64,000 nucleotides of DNA from Paracoccus spongiarum (GCF_030732095.1 NZ_JAVAMQ010000008.1:62001-126000); one strand, 5' to 3'; positions 20,394 to 29,588 are shown, counted from the first letter of the stretch. Made by a program: numbers and translations. The notes: a model not told the origin generated them from the letters alone.

Positions 20394-21647
20394 ATGTTCT
20401 GGATTATCTGCGCGGTGCTGGTGCTGGCCGTGGCCGCCGCGGTCCTCGGGCCGGTCTGGCGGGCGCGGGGGGCGGCGGGCGACTCGCTGCCGGCGGCGGC
20501 CTATGATCTGCGCGTCTATCGCGACCAGCTGCGCGAGGTGGATCGCGACCTTGAACGCGGGGTGATCGGCGCCGAGGACGCGGCGCGGCTGCGCACCGAG
20601 ATCGGCCGTAAGGTCCTGGAGGCCGACCGCCGCCTGGACGATCCCGGCACCGGCGCCCGCGGCCATGCCGGACCGCTGGCCGCGCTTGCGATGCTGGCGG
20701 CGCTGGCCGGGGCCGTCGCGCTGTATCTGCGCGAGGGCGCCCCCGGCGCGCCCGACCTGCCATTGGCCGGGCGCATCGCCGCGGCCGAACGCGCCTATGC
20801 CGACCGCCCCAGCCAGGCCGCGGCCGAGGCCGCCGCCGCAGCCGATGCCGGGACTTCGGCGCGCCAGCCCGCCCCCGATCCCGACCCGTCCTATGTCGCC
20901 CTGGTCGAGGAATTGCGGAAGGCCATGGCGCGCAATCCCGACGATCCGCAGGGGCTTGCCCTGCTGGCCACCAGCGAGATGCGCCTTGGCAATCTGGCCG
21001 CCGCCCGCGACGCCCAGCAGCGGCTTGTCGATCTGCGCGGCGACGAGGCCCGCGCCGACGAGCTGATGCAGCTGGCGGCGCTGATGATGGAGGCCGCGGG
21101 CGGGCTGATCACCCCCGAGGCCGAGGCCTATCTGGCCCGCTCGCTGCGCGCCGATCCGGCCCTGCCGCAGTCGCGCTATCTGCTGGGAATGCTGCAATTG
21201 CAGAACGGCCGCCCCGACCGCGCCTTTCCGATCTGGCGGCGCCTGCTGGAGGAGGGGCCGCCCACTGCGCCCTGGATCGCGCCGATCCGCGCCACCATCG
21301 CCGATCTGGCTTGGCTGGCCGGCCAGCCCGACTATACCCCGCCCGAGGCCCCGGCAGCCCCCGCCCTGCCCGGCCCCGATGCCGAGGCGATGGCGGCCGC
21401 CGAGGACATGACGCCCGAAGAGCGTCAGCAGATGATCGCCGGCATGGTCGAGAGGCTGGAAGCGCGACTGGCGGAGAACGGCGGCACGCCCGAGGAATGG
21501 GCGCGGCTGATCTCGGCCCTCGCGGTGATGGGGCGGGCCGATCACGCCGGCAAGATCTGGGCCGAGGCGCAGGACCGTTTCGCGCAATCGGCCGAGGCGC
21601 TGGCCCCGATCCGGGCCGCGGCACAGGCGGCGGGGCTGGTCGAGTGA
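20394..21647 (+). CDS. ccmI: cytochrome c biogenesis protein CcmI
   Basis: The 417-residue protein has two N-terminal membrane segments (residues 2-18, [17 protein letters not shown], and about 97-112) flanking a cytoplasmic coiled-coil-like region with [14 protein letters not shown] long periplasmic TPR domain follows. This is the CcmI architecture of Rhodobacter, where the protein chaperones apocytochrome c to the haem-ligation complex. The tail ends with repeated acidic/TPR elements ([21 protein letters not shown]). The ribosome site GGGAGGAA is clear. Its stop overlaps ruvX (GTGA). Other ccm genes are not in this window. Confidence 0.93.
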   Translation: MFWIICAVLVLAVAAAVLGPVWRARGAAGDSLPAAAYDLRVYRDQLREVDRDLERGVIGAEDAARLRTEIGRKVLEADRRLDDPGTGARGHAGPLAALAMLAALAGAVALYLREGAPGAPDLPLAGRIAAAERAYADRPSQAAAEAAAAADAGTSARQPAPDPDPSYVALVEELRKAMARNPDDPQGLALLATSEMRLGNLAAARDAQQRLVDLRGDEARADELMQLAALMMEAAGGLITPEAEAYLARSLRADPALPQSRYLLGMLQLQNGRPDRAFPIWRRLLEEGPPTAPWIAPIRATIADLAWLAGQPDYTPPEAPAAPALPGPDAEAMAAAEDMTPEERQQMIAGMVERLEARLAENGGTPEEWARLISALAVMGRADHAGKIWAEAQDRFAQSAEALAPIRAAAQAAGLVE

Positions 21648-22111
21648 TCCATCCCGAGATCGCCGATTTCGCCGCGGTGCTGCCGCCGATGGGCGCGGTC
21701 GCGGGGCTGGACCTGGGCACCAAGACGATCGGCGTCGCGGTCAGCGATTCGCTGCGCCAGATCGCCTCGCCGCTGACCGTCATCCGGCGCCGGAAATTCA
21801 CGCTGGACGCGGCCGACCTGCTGGCGCTGGCGACGCGGCGCGGGCTGGTCGGGCTGATCCTCGGCCTGCCGCGCAACATGGACGGCAGCGAGGGGCCGCG
21901 CGCCCAGTCCACCCGCGCCTTCGCCCGCAACCTGTCTGCCCTGACCCCGCTGCCGATCGGCTTCTGGGACGAGCGCCTGTCCACCGTCGCCGCCGAACGC
22001 GCCCTGCTTGAGGCCGACACATCGCGCAAGCGCCGCGCCGAGGTCATCGACCAGGTGGCGGCGGGCTATATCCTTCAGGGCGCGCTGGACCGGTTGCGGC
22101 ACCTGCGCTGA
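21644..22111 (+). CDS. ruvX: putative pre-16S rRNA nuclease / Holliday junction resolvase RuvX (YqgF)
   Basis: The 155-residue RNase H-fold protein has the YqgF markers: [15 protein letters not shown] with the first catalytic Asp, [33 protein letters not shown] and the [14 protein letters not shown] end with the last acidic residue. Bacterial members process the 5' end of 16S rRNA and have been proposed as junction resolvases. Translation starts at a GTG whose last base pairs overlap the ccmI stop (GTGA), so it is coupled to ccmI. Confidence 0.93.
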   Translation: MIHPEIADFAAVLPPMGAVAGLDLGTKTIGVAVSDSLRQIASPLTVIRRRKFTLDAADLLALATRRGLVGLILGLPRNMDGSEGPRAQSTRAFARNLSALTPLPIGFWDERLSTVAAERALLEADTSRKRRAEVIDQVAAGYILQGALDRLRHLR

Positions 22112-22176
22112 GACGGCGCCGCTTTCCGCCCGCGCGGGTCGCCTGGCGGCTTGTGGGCTTGCGGGCGGCGGCCTAG

Positions 22177-22440
22177 ATGTCGGGCATGAGCGACGCCGCA
22201 CCCCTCTGGAGCCGGGACGAACCCCAAAGCCCCTGCATCAACATCTGCGTGATGCACCCCCATGAGGGGCTGTGTGTGGGCTGCCTGCGCAGCCTTGACG
22301 AGATCGCCGCATGGGCCAGCCTGCCTGCATCGGCACGGGCGCTGATCCTGGCCGAACTGCCCGCCCGCAAGCCCCGGCTGAAGCAGCGCCGCGGCGGGCG
22401 GCAGGGGCGGCGCGACAGCGGCGGCCCCGCCAACCCCTAG
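22177..22440 (+). CDS. DUF1289 small cysteine-rich protein
   Basis: The 87-residue protein has the DUF1289 signature SPCINICVMHPHEGLCVGCLR followed by LDEIAAWASL. Its four cysteines form a probable zinc or iron site, and an Arg-rich tail follows. Family members are often found next to short-chain reductases or ruvX-like genes; no biochemical role is established. An alternative start three codons on (MSDAAPLW) is possible. Its last base lies inside the stop codon of the convergent Wzz-type gene, so the two coding ends overlap by 4 bp. Confidence 0.85.
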   Translation: MSGMSDAAPLWSRDEPQSPCINICVMHPHEGLCVGCLRSLDEIAAWASLPASARALILAELPARKPRLKQRRGGRQGRRDSGGPANP

Positions 22441-24638
22441 CGGTTGTAGCGGGCGAAGCCGCGCCGGTCCTCGGCCGTGAAGATCGCCCCGATCAGCCGC
22501 GAGGGCAGGGTGCCGGCAGCGGCAAGCGCCTCGGCCGCCTCGGGCTGACCGGTCGCGCCCCAGCGCAGCGCCAGAACGACCCGATCGGCAAGCGCGCCGG
22601 CGATCTCGGCCTCGGCGCGTTCCGACTGCGGCGGCAGGATCAGCAGGATGTGGTCCAGGTGCGGACGCAGCGCGGTCAGCAGCGCGGCAAGGCCGCGTTG
22701 CTGCGCGGGCGACAGCAGGTCGGCATCCGCCGCCAGCGCGACGATCAGCGGGCGGTCCGGCTCGGCCGCCAGTGCCAGCCGGTCCAGTTCGGCATCCGCA
22801 TCCAGCCGCCCGCCAAGCCCCGACAGAACGATCCGGCCCGGCAACTGCGCAAGGGGGCCACCCGTCGCAGGGTCAAGGTCGATCAGCATGGTCCGCTCGC
22901 CCGCCTCGGCCATGCTGCCGGCCAGCAGCGCGGCAAGCCCGCCGCGCCCTGCCCCGCGCGAGATCGCGCCGATGCCGGTCACCAGCGCCCCCTGATCGGG
23001 CTTCAGCCGCTGCATCCGTGCGATCAGCCCGCGCAGGCTTCGCCGCGCCTCGGCATTGCCCGGTGGCAGGCGCAGCAGCGCCGAGGGATCGCGCAGCCTG
23101 CGCCCTGGCGCGGGGATCCCCGGCATGAAGCCCAGGGGCCGCAGGCCCAGCCCCTCGCGCAGATCGCCCGGCCGCCGCAACCGGTCGTCGGTCACCTCGC
23201 GCAGGAATCCAAGCCCCGATCCGAGGATCAGGCCGGCAAAGACGCTCAGCGCCAGCAGCCGCTTGGCGCGGGGCGACGACACCTGGTCGGGCGGCACGGC
23301 GCGGGCGATCACCCGCGCCGGCGCGCGCTGGAAGGTTTCGCGCTGCGCCGCCGAGATCATCTCTTGCAGCATCGAGCCATACTGGCTGCGCTTGGCCTCG
23401 GCGTCGCGTTCGAGCTCGCGCAGCCGGATCGATTTTTCGGCATCGGCGCTGGCGCGTTCGCGCAGTTGCGCCACCTGCGCCTCGGTCGCGACGATCTCGC
23501 GGCGGATCGCCTCCTGCTGGGTGTCCATCCGCTCGCCGATCTGGCCGGCCTCTTCCAGCATCAGGTCGCGCAGCTGCGCCTGATCCTCGCGGTTGCGGGC
23601 CACGATGTCGCTGCTCGCGCCCCATCGCGTGACGAGGTCGCGTTCCTCCGACACCAGCCCGGCATAGCGGGTCTGGAAATCGCGCAACGCCGGACTGGCC
23701 ACATCGCCGCCCAACGTTCCGTCCATCAGCGCCCCCGCCGAGGCCGAGGCGACGATGTCGCGGATCTTGTCCTGCCGCGTCTGGATCCCGATCAGGTCGG
23801 ACCGCAGGCCGATGAGACGGTCCGTGGCGCTGGTCAGTTCCGCCTCGGAGGGCAGGATGCCTTCGCGCATTGTGAACAGCTCGTTCTCGCGGCGATAGGC
23901 GGCGACAGCGCGGTCGGCCTGTTCCACCTCGCCCGCCAGCACCTGGACGCGCTGGTCCAGCCAGCTGGCGATCCGCCGGGTGTCGGCCAGCGACGCGTTG
24001 GCCGACACCCGGAAATAGGCGTCGATCAGCGTGTTCACCGCCTGCATCGCGAAGACCGGATCGGGCGAGGTATAGGCAATGCCGATGACATAGGTGCCGC
24101 CGTCGCGGCGGATGTCGAAGCCTTCCATCAACGTGCGGCGGATCATCTCGCGCCGGCTGGTTTCCTCGTTGGCGTCCGAAGGCGGCGGGACCGCCGCGTC
24201 GCCGGGCTGCGACAGCGCCGATTGCAACAGCTCGCGCACGGCGTCGAAGGCGCCGTCCTCGTCCTCCTCGGGCACGGCATCGAAGAGGCCCAGCGCCTCG
24301 GCCGCGGCGGTCGTCACCTCGCGCGAGGACATGACCTTCAGTTCGCTGTCCACGACCAGCGCATCCGACAGCAGCAGCGTCGGCGCCTCGGGTCCCGACA
24401 GCGAATTGGCGATGCGCGGGTCGATCACCACCTCGGCGCGGGCGGTATATTGCGGCGTGGCCAGCAGCACATAGGCCCCCACCGCCAGCAGCAGTGCCAA
24501 GGTCACCGCCGCGATCAGGCGCCATTGCCGTGCAAGGCCGCCGCGCAGCGCCCGCAGGGTCGAGGCCAGATCGACATCGGGCACGTCGTCGCGCGGGCCG
24601 TCATCGCGCCGCCAGCCCTTCGTGTCATCCTGGATCAT
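22437..24638 (-). CDS. Wzz-type polysaccharide chain-length/export protein with degenerate BY-kinase domain
   Basis: The 733-residue inner-membrane protein has a Wzz domain after a first membrane segment (about 42-62), a long coiled-coil periplasmic region (about 230-440) and the PxxP-like region before the second membrane segment near 460-478. A cytoplasmic domain from about 520 resembles bacterial tyrosine autokinases of the ExoP/Wzc type. The P-loop position reads RGAGRGGLAALL instead of a GxGKT/S motif, and the next strand is LIDLDPATGG, so nucleotide binding is probably lost. There is no Tyr-rich tail. It would set polymer length and bridge polymerase and exporter. The start overlaps the neighbouring sulfotransferase stop by 4 bp. 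Confidence 0.85.
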   Translation of the reverse strand: MIQDDTKGWRRDDGPRDDVPDVDLASTLRALRGGLARQWRLIAAVTLALLLAVGAYVLLATPQYTARAEVVIDPRIANSLSGPEAPTLLLSDALVVDSELKVMSSREVTTAAAEALGLFDAVPEEDEDGAFDAVRELLQSALSQPGDAAVPPPSDANEETSRREMIRRTLMEGFDIRRDGGTYVIGIAYTSPDPVFAMQAVNTLIDAYFRVSANASLADTRRIASWLDQRVQVLAGEVEQADRAVAAYRRENELFTMREGILPSEAELTSATDRLIGLRSDLIGIQTRQDKIRDIVASASAGALMDGTLGGDVASPALRDFQTRYAGLVSEERDLVTRWGASSDIVARNREDQAQLRDLMLEEAGQIGERMDTQQEAIRREIVATEAQVAQLRERASADAEKSIRLRELERDAEAKRSQYGSMLQEMISAAQRETFQRAPARVIARAVPPDQVSSPRAKRLLALSVFAGLILGSGLGFLREVTDDRLRRPGDLREGLGLRPLGFMPGIPAPGRRLRDPSALLRLPPGNAEARRSLRGLIARMQRLKPDQGALVTGIGAISRGAGRGGLAALLAGSMAEAGERTMLIDLDPATGGPLAQLPGRIVLSGLGGRLDADAELDRLALAAEPDRPLIVALAADADLLSPAQQRGLAALLTALRPHLDHILLILPPQSERAEAEIAGALADRVVLALRWGATGQPEAAEALAAAGTLPSRLIGAIFTAEDRRGFARYNR

Positions 24639-25504
24639 GCCGCCTCCTCGGGGCGCTGCGCGCCCGCTGCCCGTGCCGCCAGCCCGGGCGCCACCTGCCG
24701 GGCATGGTGATACAGCGCGATGTCGGGCGCACACAACGCCTCGAGCCGGTCGCGCTGCGCGTCGGTCATGGCAAAGGGCGCCTCGTCGGCCTTGTTGTAA
24801 TGGGCAATCCGCGGGCGCGGCCCGAACAGCGCGGCAAAGCCGTCGGCAAATCCGGGCAGGTCGTCCAGGAAGCCGATCAGCGAGAACCGTTCGATGTTGC
24901 GTCGCGCCAGCGCCAGCGCCCCGGCCTCGTCCTCGGGCGCGACGGTCGCCATCCCGCTGAAATATCGCAGCTTGTGCAGGGCCTTGCGCCGCCCCTCGGC
25001 GCTGTCCAGAAAGGCGTCGAAATCGCCGGTGAAGGTGCCGGTCCGCTGGTCCATCCGAAAGTTCGAGACGGTCCGCGCGACCGGATCGCGCAGGATCGTC
25101 ACATAGCGATAGCGTCCGCCGAAATGCCGCCACGCAGCCTCGGAAAACAGGAAGTGACCATGGATCAGCGTCGCCTGATGCGCCATGTGCATCAGCACCA
25201 GAGCCTCGCGAAAGCGGGTGATCTCGTCGGCATGCGGGCCTTCGTCATGGAAGGACAGGTCGTCGCGACCGGCCTGCTGGATCGCCAGCGCCCGTCGGAT
25301 CGAGGGCGAATCGAGAATGCCGATCTTGCGGTGCAGCGGCACCGTCGCATACAGCGCCTCGGAGACCGAGGTGCCGCCGCATTTGGGCACATGCAGGAAC
25401 ACGCAGGGATGGCGCAGGCTCTGCCCCGCCATGGTCCGCAGCGAACGTCCCGCGTATAGGCGCGAGCGCTGCTTGAAGCGGGCGAAGGGGGGAAGTTCTC
25501 TCAT
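24635..25504 (-). CDS. sulfotransferase (PAPS-dependent, family 2 type)
   Basis: The 289-residue protein carries the 5'-phosphosulfate loop FLHVPKCGGTSV (about residues 36-47) and the 3'-phosphate element YVTILRDPVARTVSNF. The HGHF motif between them is typical of heparan-sulfate 2-O-sulfotransferase-like bacterial enzymes. The family moves sulfate from PAPS to a sugar hydroxyl. The gene is in the leftward polysaccharide block, overlapping both the upstream polymerase gene and the downstream Wzz gene by 4 bp, so the acceptor is most likely the polymer made by this locus. The exact acceptor is unknown. Confidence 0.85.
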   Translation of the reverse strand: MRELPPFARFKQRSRLYAGRSLRTMAGQSLRHPCVFLHVPKCGGTSVSEALYATVPLHRKIGILDSPSIRRALAIQQAGRDDLSFHDEGPHADEITRFREALVLMHMAHQATLIHGHFLFSEAAWRHFGGRYRYVTILRDPVARTVSNFRMDQRTGTFTGDFDAFLDSAEGRRKALHKLRYFSGMATVAPEDEAGALALARRNIERFSLIGFLDDLPGFADGFAALFGPRPRIAHYNKADEAPFAMTDAQRDRLEALCAPDIALYHHARQVAPGLAARAAGAQRPEEAA

Positions 25505-26781
25505 GGTCTTTCCTGTCCTCGTTGAGGCGGTTTCGGTCGGCGCGGCGCCAGGCTGATGCCCAGCATGACCAGCCAGCTCAGCATGAATTCGTGCTGGCGA
25601 TAGAGGTAGGGTTCGGCCAGCGCGAGGTTCAGCGGCAGCAGGACGCTGACCAGCAGCCCGGCTGCCAGCGGCCCGCCATCCATGCGCCAGTTGCGGGCGA
25701 CGCGACGCAGCGTGGTCACGATCAGCGCAAGGATCGCCACAAGGCCGGGCAGTCCGGTGCCGACCGCGACATCGGCGATGACATTGTGGAACGAGGCCGA
25801 GGTGGCGCCGGCCCGCAGCACCTCGAACCGCTGCGATTCGAATTGCGGGGCGGCCCAGAAGGCCCCGAAGCCGTGGCCGGTCATCGGCACCCGTGCAATC
25901 TCGCCCGCGGCGATCGCCCACAGGTCGGTGCGTCCGGTCAGCGTGGCGTCCTTGCCGGTCGCGTCCAGCAGTGCGGCCATCGGGTCGATCCCTGCCAGCG
26001 ACAGGGCCAGTGGCGCCAGCGCCAGCGTCAGCACGGCCGCGACAACCGCCAGGTGCCGCATCCAGCCGGGCAGCCGCCGCCGGTTCAGCAGCATCAGAAG
26101 TCCCAGATACAGCGGCATCAGCACCACCGAGGTCATCGATCGCGACATCACCACCGCGACCGCGCCCATGACGATCGCGGCCGGTGCCAGCCAGCGCGTC
26201 GGGCGCGGCGCGGCGCCTGCCGGCATCAGCAGCAGGGTCGTCGCCAGCAGCATCAGCATCAGCGCCGTGTGCCCAAGGGTGTTCTTGTTGGCATAGATCC
26301 CGGTCAGTCCGCCAACGGCGCTGAAATTCGCGCCGCCGAACAGCCCCAGGCTGAAGTTCAGGATCGAGCCGGTGGTGCCGATCATCAGGGTCACGAAGGC
26401 CAGGATCAGCAGCTGCCGGGGCGCGAATCGCCAACCGAGATAGCAGGCCAGGCAGATCGTCATGGCGATCTGGATGCCGCCGACCAGGGTGGCCCCGCGC
26501 GCGGCCGACCACAGCAGAGAGACAAGGCAGACGGCAGGATAAAGCAGATAGACCCAGTTCCGCGCCAGCAACCGGAAGAAGCCCGGCCAGACCGACAGGA
26601 ACCGCAGCGTCGCCGCCGCATAGATCACCGCCCATGCCAGCGGGCTGACGCCCCACCGGAAGGGAATGTCCGCCGCCGTCGCCATGAACAGCAACGCCAG
26701 CACCACGTCATAGCCCAGCCACATGGCCCGCTGGCCTATCCGCAGGGGCTGTGCCGGGGGGGATGCGATCAGACCGACCAA
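25501..26781 (-). CDS. Wzy/O-antigen-ligase family polysaccharide polymerase
   Basis: The 426-residue protein has about ten to eleven membrane segments and the Wzy_C/RfaL signature around TGIYANKNTLGHTALMLML, followed by a large periplasmic loop (roughly 235-330) containing the GHGFGAFW element. Such proteins either polymerise lipid-linked repeats or ligate glycan to an acceptor; the presence of a flippase and a Wzz in the locus favours polymerase. The start overlaps the upstream sulfotransferase end by 13 bp; the stop overlaps the next gene by 4 bp. Confidence 0.85.
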   Translation of the reverse strand: MVGLIASPPAQPLRIGQRAMWLGYDVVLALLFMATAADIPFRWGVSPLAWAVIYAAATLRFLSVWPGFFRLLARNWVYLLYPAVCLVSLLWSAARGATLVGGIQIAMTICLACYLGWRFAPRQLLILAFVTLMIGTTGSILNFSLGLFGGANFSAVGGLTGIYANKNTLGHTALMLMLLATTLLLMPAGAAPRPTRWLAPAAIVMGAVAVVMSRSMTSVVLMPLYLGLLMLLNRRRLPGWMRHLAVVAAVLTLALAPLALSLAGIDPMAALLDATGKDATLTGRTDLWAIAAGEIARVPMTGHGFGAFWAAPQFESQRFEVLRAGATSASFHNVIADVAVGTGLPGLVAILALIVTTLRRVARNWRMDGGPLAAGLLVSVLLPLNLALAEPYLYRQHEFMLSWLVMLGISLAPRRPKPPQRGQERP

Positions 26782-27659
26782 TGCGCGAAGTCCATGCCGG
26801 TCATCTGGCGGAAACGGGCGGCATCGGCGGCCAGGTCGCCGCGCATCCGCGCCAGCAGGTCGGGCGGGAAGGCAGGCGGCCTGCGGCGCGGGCCGACGGC
26901 GCTGAGCCTGCGCAGCCGGTCCCGCATCCGCTGGTCCAGCACGCGGGTCAGCAGCGGCCGCATCGGCCCCTGCGCCAGCCGCAGCAGCGGCCGCGGCACC
27001 CGCGACAACTGTGCCCCCGAGTTATGTTCTGCCATGGTCCCCAGCATCATCGGTGCCGCGCCGACATGGGACAGGATGCGGTCGATCTGGGGCTGAGGCT
27101 GCGCCACAAGCTGGTCGAAATCGACGACCAGCAGCTGTTCGGAGCGGGCATGGTCCAGCCAGGCCTGCATCTGGCGGGCATAGCTGCTGATGTCGATCAG
27201 GCTGCGATATTCGTCGGTTCCGGCAAGCTGTTCGGGGCTGTCTACGATCAGCCCCATGTTCCATTGATGCCCATATTGCGACACCGCCCGCGCAACTGGA
27301 TCGCGCACGACATAGATCAGCCGCGCCTCGGGGGCGTGCCGTAGCAGCCTTTCGGGCACGCCGGGAAAATCGCGCCGCTTGCTGTAATTCGGGCTGGCCT
27401 CGCCGCGGATCGGGCGCTGCGCATCGAATTGCGCGTGATACCAGTCGAGGCCGCGGCCGTAATTCTTGGTGGCGATGAAGAAGTCGGTTTCCTTGTCGCG
27501 CGACATCGCGATCTGGCCGTGCCGCGTCAGCAGCGTGTGCAGCGTGGTGGTGCCGGCGCGCATCGCCCCGATCACCACGAAGTCGATCGCGGCACGGTCG
27601 CGCGCCTGCGCGTCGGGGACGCGCCGTCCCTGCATCTCACTGCCCATATCCGGCCTCAT
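26769..27659 (-). CDS. sulfotransferase domain protein
   Basis: The 296-residue protein has a classical 5'-PSB loop GAMRAGTTTLHTLL near residue 28 and a 3'-PB motif YVVRDPVARAVSQYGHQW. KETDFF and NYSKR elements are typical of heparan N-sulfotransferase-like bacterial enzymes. The start at 27659 was chosen because it makes an ATGA overlap with the PIG-L deacetylase stop; internal ATGs at codons 5 and 9 are possible. A deacetylase followed by an N-sulfotransferase-like enzyme recalls the paired N-deacetylation and N-sulfation of heparan sulfate; that analogy is inference. Confidence 0.85.
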   Translation of the reverse strand: MRPDMGSEMQGRRVPDAQARDRAAIDFVVIGAMRAGTTTLHTLLTRHGQIAMSRDKETDFFIATKNYGRGLDWYHAQFDAQRPIRGEASPNYSKRRDFPGVPERLLRHAPEARLIYVVRDPVARAVSQYGHQWNMGLIVDSPEQLAGTDEYRSLIDISSYARQMQAWLDHARSEQLLVVDFDQLVAQPQPQIDRILSHVGAAPMMLGTMAEHNSGAQLSRVPRPLLRLAQGPMRPLLTRVLDQRMRDRLRRLSAVGPRRRPPAFPPDLLARMRGDLAADAARFRQMTGMDFAHWSV

Positions 27660-28330
27660 ATCGCATGCTGGACCAGCTGAAATGCCTCCCAGTAGCATTT
27701 CGACAGCGGCTGTCCCGGGGGAATCCGGAAATTCAGCGACCATTTTCGTGCCCTGACCTCCAGATAATCCGGCGCCATATAGTATTTGCCGCCTTGCGAG
27801 GCATGCAGGCCGATCGCGATCATCTTCGAAGCAAATTCATCGGTAATATCGACGAACCAGTTGGGGCGGAATGACACGTCATTATCAAGCCCCTCGGCCA
27901 GCAGCAGGGTCGGCCGCCACCAGGCGCGACGGGCAGCGATCTGGGCGGCGGCCTCGACGGCGGCGTGATCCTGATGCGTGGTCCGGCTGTCGCCGCTGAA
28001 ATGGCTGATGATCATCTGCGGGCGATAGGCCTCCAGCAACGCCTCGACCCAGCCGACCAACTCGGCCGAGCGGGGCACATAGCCGTCGCGGAACTGCCCG
28101 AAGACGATCTCTGCGCCCAGGCCCTCGGCGGCGGCACGGGCCTCGGCCTCGCGGCTCCATGCCGTCGCATCGGCCCCGTTCTCGCCAAGCGTCGCGATGA
28201 CCAGCACCACGCGCCAGCCGCTTTTGCGCAGCTTGGCCAGAAGGCCGAAGCAGCACAGCTCGGCATCGTCGGGATGGGCGAACACGGTCATCACGATTCG
28301 TTCGCCGCGGTCATCTGTCATCATCGTCAT
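27656..28330 (-). CDS. PIG-L/LmbE-family deacetylase
   Basis: The 224-residue protein has the zinc-site motif AHPDDAELCC near residue 17 and the second-site THQDH motif, both diagnostic of PIG-L/LmbE N-acetylglucosamine deacetylases. In a polysaccharide locus it likely removes acetyl groups from amino sugars of a precursor or polymer. Several ATGs cluster at the start (MTMMTDDRG); the first was taken because it overlaps the stop of a short upstream frame. A longer frame to 28393 is open but starts with an Arg/His-rich stretch unlike the family. It is the first gene of the leftward block. Confidence 0.87.
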   Translation of the reverse strand: MTMMTDDRGERIVMTVFAHPDDAELCCFGLLAKLRKSGWRVVLVIATLGENGADATAWSREAEARAAAEGLGAEIVFGQFRDGYVPRSAELVGWVEALLEAYRPQMIISHFSGDSRTTHQDHAAVEAAAQIAARRAWWRPTLLLAEGLDNDVSFRPNWFVDITDEFASKMIAIGLHASQGGKYYMAPDYLEVRARKWSLNFRIPPGQPLSKCYWEAFQLVQHAI

Positions 28331-28467
28331 TCGTCGCTGCTTGGCCCGTTCCGTCGCGAAAGAAGGGGCGGTCCGGTGACAGGACCGGCCCATCCGCTCG
28401 CGCGCACCATGCCGATTTTCGGCGCAGTGTCGCCGTCATAATTTGCACCATACAGTTTATTTTTCAT
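28327..28467 (-). CDS. possible 46-residue leader ORF before the PIG-L gene
   Basis: A 47-codon frame (MKNKLYGANYDGD...) has an unusually A+T-rich beginning for this genome and ends in an ATGA overlap with the PIG-L start. There is no convincing ribosome binding site, and the second half is Pro/Arg/Ser-rich like chance frames. It may be a leader peptide coupling translation of the polysaccharide block, or only untranslated leader. No family is recognised. Confidence 0.22.
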   Translation of the reverse strand: MKNKLYGANYDGDTAPKIGMVRASGWAGPVTGPPLLSRRNGPSSDE

Positions 28468-28855
28468 CGTCTTGTGAGGTGCACGGCACAAATCCGTCAT
28501 GGAAACTGCCTGTTTCCCAGACCCGACAGGCAAAGATTCGCCGACGGGCCTGTTAGCGCAAGAAGTGATGGACCTGTGCGGAACCCGGGAAATTTGCGGC
28601 GCCGTCCGAACCTTAGGGTCCGAAGCCACATTTCTGATTTCAACCTGTGATGGATCGTCAGGGCCTCATGTCTCTAAAGGTTGATTAAAATGCATCTGAC
28701 GCGGGGCTTTTTCTGCGATGCAGCAACAAATTGCCCATGCCTCGTGACACCGCTGTGGATCAATTGACAGGTGCGGGGCGCTGCGATCTTGGATGGCGGA
28801 AGGAGGTCGCGAGACGCCGCGATCCGACACCCATCGTCGTCAAGAAAGTGCACCC
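28468..28855. other. divergent regulatory region between the two polysaccharide blocks
   Basis: This stretch is clearly less G+C-rich than its surroundings, with runs such as GGTTGATTAAAATGC near 28680. It must hold the promoters for the leftward PIG-L block and the rightward ExoY-like block. Several short frames exist but none has a ribosome site plus protein-like composition. A near-perfect Shine-Dalgarno string, AAGGAGGTCG at 28799-28808, is not followed by a start codon at useful spacing. I could not identify a defined operator dyad. Confidence 0.5.
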
Positions 28856-29581
28856 ATGGCCCTCGACGCCGTCCACCCCCAGCGTGACACCCATGGCCGG
28901 CCACTTGCCGTCACGGCCGATTCGCGGCCTGCGCCGCATGCCCGGGCCCGCTTTCCCATGCCGGAGGGGCTCTATGCGCGCGGTGGCAAGCGGGTGCTTG
29001 ATATCATCGGGGCGCTGGCGCTGCTGATCGTGTTCCTGCCGATGATCCTGATGATCGCGGCGCTGATGATGACGCAGCGCGGCCCGATGCTGTTCGGGCA
29101 TCAGCGCGTCGGACGGCAGGGCCGCATCTTCAACTGCCTGAAATTCCGCACCATGGTCGTCGATGCCGATGAGCGACTGCAAGCCTTGCTGGCCCGCGAT
29201 CCGCAGGCAAGGGCGGAGTGGCACGCGCATCGCAAGCTGGAAAACGACCCGAGAATCACCGCGACGGGCGCGCTGCTGCGGCGCACCAGCCTTGACGAGT
29301 TGCCGCAGCTGATCAATGTCCTGCGCGGCGACATGAGCCTGGTCGGGCCGCGTCCGGTGACGGCAGTCGAGTTGCACCGCTACTACGGCGATGCGTCGGC
29401 CTCGTACCTGGCGCTGCGTCCCGGGCTGACCGGCAGCTGGCAGGTCAGCGGGCGCAACGACATCAGCTACCCGGCGCGCGTCGCCATGGACGACCGCTAT
29501 GCCCGCGGCTTTACGCTGATCGGCGATCTGGGCCTGCTGGCACGCACGGTTCGCGTCGTGCTGTGCGCGACCGGCAAGTGA
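28856..29581 (+). CDS. ExoY-like undecaprenyl-phosphate sugar-phosphate transferase
   Basis: The 241-residue enzyme starts repeat-unit assembly by loading a sugar-1-phosphate on the lipid carrier at the inner membrane. A membrane segment lies at about residues 42-68 (KRVLDIIGALALLIVFLPMI). The catalytic part has KFRTMVVDAD, RRTSLDELPQLINVLRGDMS, LVGPRPV and the closing RPGLTGSWQVSGR. The domain is of ExoY length (no large N-terminal extension as in WbaP/PssY). An upstream ATG at 28793 is in frame but lacks a ribosome site; the chosen start gives the usual N-terminal length. It heads the rightward block. Confidence 0.9.
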   Translation: MALDAVHPQRDTHGRPLAVTADSRPAPHARARFPMPEGLYARGGKRVLDIIGALALLIVFLPMILMIAALMMTQRGPMLFGHQRVGRQGRIFNCLKFRTMVVDADERLQALLARDPQARAEWHAHRKLENDPRITATGALLRRTSLDELPQLINVLRGDMSLVGPRPVTAVELHRYYGDASASYLALRPGLTGSWQVSGRNDISYPARVAMDDRYARGFTLIGDLGLLARTVRVVLCATGK

Positions 29582-29588
29582 GCCGCGC

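Noticed and set aside
22437..25133. 898-codon minus-strand frame extending the Wzz gene to 25133
   Set aside because: The upstream part is out-of-frame shadow of the sulfotransferase gene; the start at 24638 overlaps that gene's stop and restores a normal Wzz N-terminus.
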